DNA of 14,604 nucleotides from Microcoleus asticus IPMA8 (GTDB lineage: Bacteria; Cyanobacteriota; Cyanobacteriia; Cyanobacteriales; Microcoleaceae), in assembly GCF_013179805.1 (NCBI RefSeq), contig NZ_SRRZ01000160.1, forward strand, positions 1 to 14,604, written 5' to 3'. This document shows, in pieces, positions 6,182 through 13,500 of the stretch. The first letter of the stretch is position 1. Every line of letters begins with the position of its first letter. The notes beneath the pieces are model-generated. The model was not told where the DNA came from and made no database searches. It was given only the letters and a program-made list of their open reading frames with translations. The position numbers and the translations under genes are program-made.

Positions 6182-6212
6182 GATTCCCGACTTATTCAAA
6201 AATTTGGGAATC
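6182..6212. repeat. Small inverted repeat downstream of the GST gene
   Basis: GATTCCC (6182-6188) and GGGAATC (6206-6212) can form a 7-bp stem with a 17-base loop, 20 bases beyond the GST stop. No T-run follows in the GST direction, so a terminator role is only a possibility. Confidence 0.35.
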
Positions 6213-6232
6213 TAACATATATGAACTATCTG

Positions 6233-6946
6233 TTATTTATCTTCTTTTCTCAACTCATTTATCTCCTCATTCAAAGGCTGCTTTTGCTTGCCTTTCATCA
6301 ACTGTTTCATTTGGGCTTTAAAAGCTTCTACTAATTCGGGACTGGCTTGAGTTTTTTGCCAAGAATCGCGGGAATTTAGCCGATCGCACCAAGCCTGCAA
6401 CTTGGGATACTCGTCCAAAGACACGCCTAACTCCGGCAGCCACGGCACGGAAACTCCCGCTACAACATCGGCTAAGGTAATTCGATCGTTGCTGCCCAAA
6501 AAAGTTTTATCGCCCAACAAACCCTCAAAAAACCCCAGTACAGTAGCTACTTGTTGCTGTGCTTTCTCCAACTGCTGTGGGTCAGCTTCGCCACCGAAAG
6601 TCTGGCGTACCAAAGGACTCATCGCCGGTGTCAACTCGTTCACTGTTACCATTTGTAACATACGGACGATCGCCCTTGCTTTCGCATCCTCCGGTAGCAG
6701 TGCAGGCGCGGGATACTTAGCTTCCAGATAATCAAGAATTGCCAGCGTTTCTATTAAATGAAAATCCCCATCAGCTAAAACAGGAACGTGGTGAAAAGGG
6801 CTAATTGCCAGAAAATCTGGCTGAAATTGATCGCCATTTAATTTCATCGACACCAATTCAAACGGAATGTCCTTTTCGAGCAAAGCGATCCAAACCCGGC
6901 GGCTGTTAGTCGAAAGCGGATTGTGATAAAGTTTCAGCACGGTCAT
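6233..6946 (-). CDS. Glutathione S-transferase family protein
   Basis: A 237-residue cytosolic GST. GSTs conjugate glutathione to electrophiles or reduce peroxides with it. The N-terminal thioredoxin-like domain (1-77) shows YHNPLSTNSRRVW (7-19, candidate catalytic Ser12 or nearby Ser/Asn), HVPVLADG (53-60, cis-Pro55) and the glutathione-binding IETLAILDYL (65-74). The C-terminal all-helical domain (about 90-205) contains ITLADVVAG, the usual N-capping motif. A charged tail (KQKQPLNEEINELRKEDK) extends past the domain. The start is the first ATG and abuts a heptanucleotide array 2 bases upstream, with no Shine-Dalgarno sequence. The subclass and substrate cannot be told. Confidence 0.92.
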   Translation of the reverse strand: MTVLKLYHNPLSTNSRRVWIALLEKDIPFELVSMKLNGDQFQPDFLAISPFHHVPVLADGDFHLIETLAILDYLEAKYPAPALLPEDAKARAIVRMLQMVTVNELTPAMSPLVRQTFGGEADPQQLEKAQQQVATVLGFFEGLLGDKTFLGSNDRITLADVVAGVSVPWLPELGVSLDEYPKLQAWCDRLNSRDSWQKTQASPELVEAFKAQMKQLMKGKQKQPLNEEINELRKEDK

Positions 6947-6948
6947 TT

Positions 6949-6980
6949 GATTTTAGATTTTAGATTTTAGATTTTAGATT
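6949..6980. repeat. Heptanucleotide tandem array (GATTTTA) upstream of the GST gene
   Basis: Four copies of GATTTTA (6949-6976) plus GATT, beginning two bases from the start codon (ATG on 6946-6944). It equals the sfsA array over 32 bases, and even the adjoining GGTCATT at the start codons matches, so array and start-codon context look like copies of one another. Confidence 0.9.
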
Positions 6981-7027
6981 GAGGCATGATAGCACGAAAC
7001 GACGGTTTTTAGTTTGGGCAGGCTTAC

Positions 7028-8200
7028 TTATTGATTCATTCTTTGTTTCATATCCTTCGCCGCTAAAGCATAACCACCATCAGCACCGTCTATAAAATGC
7101 ACTTGTTGGCCGTTGCGTTCAAACACCAAACAAGTCATCAAAGCTCTATCAGCAACGTGCAAACCGTAAACCAGCTTGCCCTCTCGGTAATTCTTTTCCA
7201 AGTACCCCGTCAATTTTTTTCGCTGCGACGCATTGCCCGAAATTACCATTCTCAACATATCATCAAATTTGCGGTAATCCGTAGCTGCGATCGCAATATC
7301 TTTATAAACTCCCCAATCTAACTCTTCTGTCTTAACTTCCAAATTCATTAGCAGCGAACCAAGCGCCGTCTCTAACTGTATTTTTGATAAATATAGCTGG
7401 CGGTCTAACCAACTACAACCGCTCGCCCTAACTAGAGTTTCTTTAATCAGCTTGGCGCTATTCAATGTCAATTTAAGATTTTGGCGATCGATCGGATTTA
7501 AATAATCTTCCTTGCCGTAAATGTATTCGATTATTTTTAAAACTTTTCTATAAATTAGATTGCTCTCCTGAGCAAAATCCGATCGCACCATTACCAGCAT
7601 CGTTACTATTTCCCCGTACTTGCTGGGAATATCCTGCCACCGACACTCCAATCCCGAAAAATCGGCTGTTGCAGAAATGCCATTATTTTTAATACTGTAA
7701 ATATTACCAGCAGCAGGGTCTTTAATAAGTTCAGTAGCACGGGTTAAACCGCCGCCGATTAAAATAGCTTGGCTGTAATTTTCCGAAACTTTAAACTTAG
7801 CTATTTTAACCGAATAATTAGCTGTTACCACAACTTTAACGGGCACAGCCCCAACTCGCAAATCCATGTCAAATTCAGTCTCAGCCATTTGTTTAGTTGC
7901 CAGCAAAGCTTTCTGGGCAGCGGGTAAAAGCGATGGCCCCATTAAAAGAGAAGCGCCGTCGCCACCAAAGATAAAGGGAATTTCTATTTTGCCTGCTACA
8001 TTCAAAACAGCAGCGATCGAACAAGCCCCCAATAAGTTAACTTCTTTATATTTTCCAGCTTCAATCGCTTTTGTAGAACCGCGAATATCTGTGATAATAA
8101 TGTACCAATCATCGGGTACATCAACAAAGTTCTGCAAGTCAGTAATATCTATAAAATTGTCCAGTAAACGCAATTCGGTATAGAAGTTTTCTGAGTTCAT
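7028..8200 (-). CDS. DUF3095 family protein, class III nucleotidyl cyclase-like
   Basis: A 390-residue protein matching DUF3095, an uncharacterised family. The N-terminal half has two motifs reminiscent of class III adenylyl/guanylyl cyclases: IITDIRGSTKAIEAGKYKEV (35-54), with Asp38 in the first metal-binding position, and FIFGGDGASLL (76-86), with Asp81 in the second. A block with GLECRW (183-188) and the C-terminal HFIDGADGGYALAAKDMK part are also typical of the family as I remember it. No transmembrane segment or signal peptide is seen, so it is probably cytoplasmic. Whether it makes a cyclic nucleotide is not known. It is transcribed divergently from murJ over a 67-base gap. Only a weak GGGAAAA lies upstream of the ATG. 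Confidence 0.8.
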   Translation of the reverse strand: MNSENFYTELRLLDNFIDITDLQNFVDVPDDWYIIITDIRGSTKAIEAGKYKEVNLLGACSIAAVLNVAGKIEIPFIFGGDGASLLMGPSLLPAAQKALLATKQMAETEFDMDLRVGAVPVKVVVTANYSVKIAKFKVSENYSQAILIGGGLTRATELIKDPAAGNIYSIKNNGISATADFSGLECRWQDIPSKYGEIVTMLVMVRSDFAQESNLIYRKVLKIIEYIYGKEDYLNPIDRQNLKLTLNSAKLIKETLVRASGCSWLDRQLYLSKIQLETALGSLLMNLEVKTEELDWGVYKDIAIAATDYRKFDDMLRMVISGNASQRKKLTGYLEKNYREGKLVYGLHVADRALMTCLVFERNGQQVHFIDGADGGYALAAKDMKQRMNQ

Positions 8201-8267
8201 GATATGATTTTCCCGATTCGCTATTAAAATAAGTGAATCCCTTTAGCATTAGCGTTTGTAACCATTT

Positions 8268-9881
8268 GTGTCCCAATTACAGAAGCCCTCTCGTTCCCTC
8301 GCAGGTATCGCCGGCATTGTCGCAATCGCCACTCTCATTAGCAAAGTCTTCGGCTTGGTGCGCCAAATTGCGATCGCCGCAGCCTTTGGAGTCGGTGTCG
8401 CTGTCGATGCCTACAACTACGCCTACGTCATCCCTGGTTTCTTATTTATTTTGCTCGGAGGCATTAACGGGCCATTTCACAGCGCCATAGTCAGCGTTTT
8501 AGCCCGCCGCGACAAACAAGAAGCAGCACCCTTAGTCGAGACTATCACCACCTTAGTCGGCGGCTTGCTGCTGTTGGTAACAGTCGCTTTAATTATTTTT
8601 GCCGATCCGCTGATAGATTTGGTGGCACCGGGATTAAATAGAACAGCAGAAGGTTTAGAAATCAAAGCAATTGCCGTCCAGCAATTTCGGATTATGGCGC
8701 CGATGGCATTACTTTCAGGCTTAATCGGCATTGGTTTTGGAACTCTCAACGCCGCCGATATGTACTGGTTGCCTTCGATTAGCCCTTTATTTTCCAGCGT
8801 TGCACTTGTCGGCGGTTTAGGGATTCTCGCATTGCAACTCGGAGACAAAATTATTCAGCCAGAATACGCACTAATTGGCGGGTTAGTGTTAGCTTGGGGA
8901 ACGCTAGCGGGAGCAGTTTTGCAGTGGTTGGTGCAACTAGCGACACAGTGGCGAGCAGGCTTGGGAACATTGCGCTTGCGGTTTAATTTTAAACGCCCCG
9001 GAGTGCAAGAAGTAATTAAGGTCATGGTTCCTGCTACATTATCCTCAGGAATGCTGCAAATTAATGTCTATACTGACCTATTTTTCGCATCCTACATCCC
9101 TCAAGCTGCCTCTGCGATGGGTTACAGCGGGTTGTTAGTTATGACTCCTTTAGGCATCATTTCTAATGTAATTTTAGTACCATTTTTGCCGATATTTTCT
9201 CGCCTCACCGAACCCAAAGACTGGCCGGAATTAAAACATAAAATTCGTCAATCTTTAATTTTGACGGGGATTACGATGCTGCCCCTGAGCGCTTTAATGG
9301 TAACACTTGCCGGGCCGATCGTCCGCGTTGTTTACGAACGCTATGCTTTCGATCGGTCAGCCTCGGAGTTTGTCACGCCGATATTGATGGCTTACAGTAT
9401 TGGAATGTTTGTGTATTTGGGACGCGACGTTGTGGTGCGGGTATTTTACGCTTTGGGAGACGGAGAAACCCCTTTTCGCATCAGTATTATCAATATCTTT
9501 TTTAACGGATTGCTGGATTATTTGTTAGTAGGAGCTTATGGCGCGCCCGGATTAGTTTTGGCGACGGTGGGAGTGAATCTTATTTCGATAATTATGCTTT
9601 TGTACTTATTAGATAAAAAGCTGGGAGGCCTGCCTTGGCGGGAGTGGAGTTTGCCTTTTCTGGGGTTAACTTCTGGCAGTTTTCTAACTGCTTTCGTTAC
9701 CTTGGCTACTCTGCAAGCCTGTCAAAGAGTTTTGGGTACTGAAGGTTTGGTAATTCAATTAGTGCAGTTGAGTGTAGCAAGTTTTGTAGGGTTAGGAGTT
9801 TTTGCCCTGTTTGTCAGTCAGATGAAGTTGCCGGAAGTTGATATGTTTGTCGATCGCATTCGGGGACGTTTTCGCAAATAA
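8268..9881 (+). CDS. murJ: Lipid II flippase MurJ (MviN family)
   Basis: A 537-residue polytopic membrane protein with about 14 hydrophobic segments. MurJ flips lipid-linked peptidoglycan precursor (lipid II) across the plasma membrane for cell wall synthesis. Family features: LISKVFGLVRQIAIAAAFG (23-41), with the conserved Arg of the first helix; DAYNYAYVIPGFLFILLGG (47-65); NGPFHSAIV (67-75); and the later APGLVLATVGVNLISIIMLL region. The frame is intact and full length. The start used is GTG at 8268, giving MSQLQKPSRS before the first helix; no upstream ATG and no good Shine-Dalgarno sequence are available. It is divergent from the DUF3095 gene. Confidence 0.95.
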   Translation: MSQLQKPSRSLAGIAGIVAIATLISKVFGLVRQIAIAAAFGVGVAVDAYNYAYVIPGFLFILLGGINGPFHSAIVSVLARRDKQEAAPLVETITTLVGGLLLLVTVALIIFADPLIDLVAPGLNRTAEGLEIKAIAVQQFRIMAPMALLSGLIGIGFGTLNAADMYWLPSISPLFSSVALVGGLGILALQLGDKIIQPEYALIGGLVLAWGTLAGAVLQWLVQLATQWRAGLGTLRLRFNFKRPGVQEVIKVMVPATLSSGMLQINVYTDLFFASYIPQAASAMGYSGLLVMTPLGIISNVILVPFLPIFSRLTEPKDWPELKHKIRQSLILTGITMLPLSALMVTLAGPIVRVVYERYAFDRSASEFVTPILMAYSIGMFVYLGRDVVVRVFYALGDGETPFRISIINIFFNGLLDYLLVGAYGAPGLVLATVGVNLISIIMLLYLLDKKLGGLPWREWSLPFLGLTSGSFLTAFVTLATLQACQRVLGTEGLVIQLVQLSVASFVGLGVFALFVSQMKLPEVDMFVDRIRGRFRK

Positions 9882-9922
9882 ATATCGGAAATTTGCGGCT
9901 GATTCAAGGAATCAACAAAAGT

Positions 9923-9965
9923 GCGATCGCCCCTTCGATCCAAAAAGACAGAAAAAGGCGATCGC
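9923..9965. repeat. HIP1-based hairpin downstream of murJ
   Basis: GCGATCGCC (9923-9931) and GGCGATCGC (9957-9965) are two HIP1 octamers extended to 9-bp inverted arms around an A-rich 25-base loop. It lies 41 bases after the murJ stop and may act as a terminator hairpin, although no T-run follows. The surrounding 9882-10060 shows no gene. Confidence 0.45.
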
Positions 9966-10067
9966 CCTTAAATCCAAATAAACATTCATCTGCGTATATC
10001 CGCCACCATCAGCGGTAAAAATTCCCAAGTGATTCAGTGAGCGATCTCTAGCTTTCCGACTGTACGA

Positions 10068-10073
10068 TATAAT
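10068..10073 (+). promoter_or_regulatory. Consensus -10 box upstream of a small ORF
   Basis: TATAAT lies 20 bases before the ATG at 10094. No good -35 box is found 16-18 bases upstream. The match to the -10 consensus is perfect, but the region is AT-rich. Confidence 0.35.
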
Positions 10074-10093
10074 GGTACGGTTTTCACGCTTCT

Positions 10094-10207
10094 ATGACTA
10101 GCCCAGTGGGGGCGCAAGTCGATCGAATATTAGAAGCCATGAGCGAAGAGAACGAGTGTTCTGTGTTAATTGTTATTTATTTAATGATCCAGCGGAACGA
10201 TATATAG
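10094..10207 (+). CDS. Small ORF interrupted by a MITE-like element
   Basis: A 37-codon ORF starting MTSPVGAQVDRILEAMSEEN and ending ILVIYL-like hydrophobic then MIQRNDI. I do not recognise it. The reading has good coding character (amphipathic acidic helix, then a hydrophobic stretch CSVLIVIYLM). Its TAG stop is supplied by the first bases of the inserted element at 10203-10308. Joining the two flanks at a single extra TA restores an ORF that runs on through TILARDLFE to a TAA at 10336-10338, 46 residues in all. A TATAAT box lies upstream. The ribosome binding site is poor. It is probably a genuine small gene or a gene remnant that was cut. Confidence 0.4.
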   Translation: MTSPVGAQVDRILEAMSEENECSVLIVIYLMIQRNDI

Positions 10208-10308
10208 CACTTCTCAATCGGATGAAATACAGCAGACGGCTGTAGGGACTTAGGCCAAGCCGTTTCCCTACTGGACATCTGTACTTCACTCAAATGAGAA
10301 ATGCTATA
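10203..10308. mobile_element. 106-bp MITE-like hairpin element with TATAGCA ends
   Basis: TATAGCACTTCTCA (10203-10216) and TGAGAAATGCTATA (10295-10308) are inverted copies matching at 13 of 14 positions. The interior can continue pairing imperfectly (for example ATGAAATACAG with CTGTACTTCA, and GTAGGG with CCCTA), so the whole unit folds as a long hairpin. The ends carry TA, as in elements that use TA target sites. It has no ORF and interrupts the small ORF at 10094. Its terminal heptamer equals that of the IS end near 1301. Confidence 0.7.
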
Positions 10309-10403
10309 ACAATTTTAGCTCGCGATTTATTTGAGTAACGTGATGGCTTATCATTTTAGATATAGCCAACAAATAGCAGTGCCATCTCTCTTAAAATCAA
10401 TCT

Positions 10404-10520
10404 TTTTAAGTGGATTTACGGTGAAAAAATCCTTTACAAATTAACCATTTTAAGTGAATTTGCGGAAGCTAAACACAGTTAAGTCTCCCCTTTTAAGTAA
10501 ATTTGCAGAAGCTAAACACT
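10404..10520. repeat. Three imperfect direct repeats of about 43 bp
   Basis: Copies begin with TTTTAAG at 10404, 10448 and 10491. Copies two and three are the closest: both continue AAATTTGC/GAATTTGC, then AGAAGCTAAACAC or GGAAGCTAAACAC. Copy one shares only the first part. They lie 80-190 bases upstream of the giant DUF4347 gene and could be a decayed tandem duplication or binding sites. The neighbouring stretch 10309-10403 shows no gene beyond the tail of the small ORF, and no further feature is seen up to 10597. Confidence 0.6.
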
Positions 10521-10597
10521 TTTAAATTCCTCCTTGAGAAGGGTGATTTTGGGAGACAGAAACTTGGATGTAAACGATAGATAAAAGGATTTCAGCA

Positions 10598-13500
10598 ATG
10601 ATGAATTTATTAACCGCGAACAAGCAAGTTATTTTCGTTGACTCCTCTGTACAGAATTATCAAAACCTGATAGAGGGCGCAGATGCTAACGCCAAAATAG
10701 TCATTTTAGATGACAAAAGCAGCAGTATTGAGCAAATTACAAATGCCTTGGCTGCTCAAAAAGATATTGAAGCCGTACATATCCTTTCTCACGGCAGCGA
10801 AGGCAGTTTAAAACTCGGTACTGACGTACTCAATCAGAATAACCTAGAAAATTTCAGCGATCGGCTAAAACAGTGGGGAAATGCCCTAACAGAAAACGGA
10901 GATATCCTACTCTATGGATGCGAAGTAGCAAAAGGAGAAGCCGGCAAAAATTTCGTCAAGCGATTGAGTGAAATCACTGAGGCCAACATCGCCGCCTCAG
11001 CTAATCCTACCGGCAGCGCTGAATTAGGCGGAGACTGGGAATTAGAAGTACAAACAGGCCCGATCGAAACAGCAGTAGCATTTAACCTCAACACCCTCAG
11101 TGCTTACAGCCACATACTAGCCACCGCCAACCCCGACAACAAAGCCATTCCCGTCAACTCCCCGGCAGTCAGCATAAACGTACTTGCCAACGACACAGGA
11201 ACCGGAAGGCTGAACGTTGAAAGCATTGTTAGCGGCGTTACCAATGGTACAGCTATTATTAATGACTGGATTTATGTCGGCGGTAATTTCACCAATATCG
11301 GCGGACAACCTCGCAACAGAATCGCTCGGTTGAATAGCGATGGGACGTTAGATAGCGCCTTCAACCCAAATGCGGATGGTATCGTCAAAAAGATCGCTTT
11401 TGACAGCAGTGGCAACCCTATAGTGGGCGGCGATTTCACCTCCATCGGCGGACAACCCCGCAACTATATCGCTAAATTAGATCCCACAACTGGTGCGATA
11501 CTTGCTACCTTCGACCCGAATGCAGATGACCGAGTCAGTGCGATTGTCTTTGACAGTAGTGGCAACCTATACATAGGAGGTTATTTTACCAACATCGGTG
11601 GCAGTACCCGCAACAGAATTGCCAAATTAGATCCCACAACTGGTGTCGCTGATGCCACATTCAACCCAAATGCCAATGGTATTAAGATCAACGAGATCGC
11701 CATTGACAGCAATGGCAACCCCATAGTGGGCGGCGATTTCACCTCCATCGGCGGACAACCCCGCAACTATATCGCCAAGTTAGACCCCACAACAGGTGCC
11801 GCTGATGCCATATTCAACTCAAATGCGAGTGGTTCGATCGGTGTGATCGCTTTTGACAGCAGTGGCAACCCCATAGTGGGGGGCGTTTTCAACACCATCG
11901 GTGGCACTCCCCGCAACAGAATCGCCAAATTAAACCCCACAACAGGTGCTGCCGATGCCACCTTCAACCCGAATGCAAATATTCAGGTCCATGCGATCAC
12001 GATCGACTCTAAACGCAACATCCTCTACACCCCCAACGCCAACTTCAACGGTCTAGATACCTTTCAATACACTGCCACGGACGGCATCGTCTCCACCCCC
12101 ACCACCGTCACCGTCCTCGTCAACAACTCCCCCGCCCTAGATAATTCCGGCACACCCACCCTCAATCCCCAAAACCAAAACGACAGCGCCAGTACAGGCA
12201 CATTAATCTCCACCCTCATCGCCAACCTCGGCGGCACAAAAATCACCGATCCCAACGCCAGCGCATCCCAAGGCATCGCCATCACCGCCTTAGACACCGC
12301 TAACGGCACTTGGCAATACACTACCAACAGTGGCACAACCTGGACAAACGCCCCAGCCGTTTCTGCCACCAACGCCTTACTATTAGCTAGTGATGCTAAT
12401 ACAAAACTCCGGTTTGTTCCCAATACAGGTTACAGCGGTACTGTCGCCAACGCCATTACCTTTGCCGCTTGGGACCAAATTACCGGAACCAATGGCACTA
12501 CCGCTAACTACACCACAGACCAAACCAATAACACAACATCGAGCGTTTTCAGCAGCGCTACCGAAACCGCCAATATCACCGTTAACCCCGTCCCCACCAT
12601 TACCAGCGTCAGCGCCGCCACAGCAGACGGGACTTACGGCATCGGCACAAACATCGACATCACCGTTCAATTCTCTGAAATTGTCAACGTCACGGGTACG
12701 CCACAACTGAGTTTAGCAGGTGCAACACCCGTCGCCAGTTACCTCTCAGGCGGCGGCACCAACACCTTGACATTCCGGTACGCAGTAGCAGCAGGCGATA
12801 GCAGCGCTGATTTAGACTATCTTTCCACAACTGCCTTATCTTTAGGTGGCGGAATTGTTAAGAATGCTGCCACTGCTGATGCGATCTTAACCTTACCCAC
12901 TCCCGGCGCCGCGAATTCTTTAGGTGCGAATAAGGCAATAGTAATTGACACTCTTGCACCCACTGTCACCAGCATCACCTCAACTTTAACTGACGGCACT
13001 TATACTGTCGGTCAAGTCATCCCCATCACACTGACATTCAGTGAAAATGTAAACGTCGTTGGCACACCACAACTAACTTTAGCCACAGGAGGTGCAGGAA
13101 CCGCGATCGACTATGCCTCTGGTAGCGGTACTAACACCCTCACCTTCAACTACATTGTAGCCTCCGGCAACACCAGTACAGACCTAGATTATCTCTCAAC
13201 TGCCGCCCTTGCACTAAACGGTGGCACAATTAAAGATGCCGCTACCAACGATGCCACACTAACTTTACCCGCACCCGCTGCGACTAACTCATTAGGTGCT
13301 AATAAAGCCATAGTAATTGATACTGTTGCACCCACTGTCACCATAAATCAAGCAGCAGCACAAACCGATCCGACTGCAACTTCACCTATCAACTTTACCG
13401 TCACATTTAGTGAACCAGTCACAGGTTTTGATGCCAGCGATATCGACTTAACTGCGAGTACAGCAACGGGAACATTAACGTCAACAATCACAGGTAGCGG

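Noticed and set aside
6129..6980. Heptamer arrays as a CRISPR array
   Set aside because: The units are 7 bases, directly adjacent, with no spacers.
9923..9965. HIP1 pair as an operator
   Set aside because: HIP1 octamers are scattered all over this sequence, inside and outside genes, so the pair is more likely chance or a hairpin.
10912..12999. Many minus-strand ORFs opposite the giant gene, and the plus-strand ORF at 12390-12710
   Set aside because: The repetitive low-complexity coding sequence leaves other frames open; the peptides follow the repeat pattern and have no ribosome sites.
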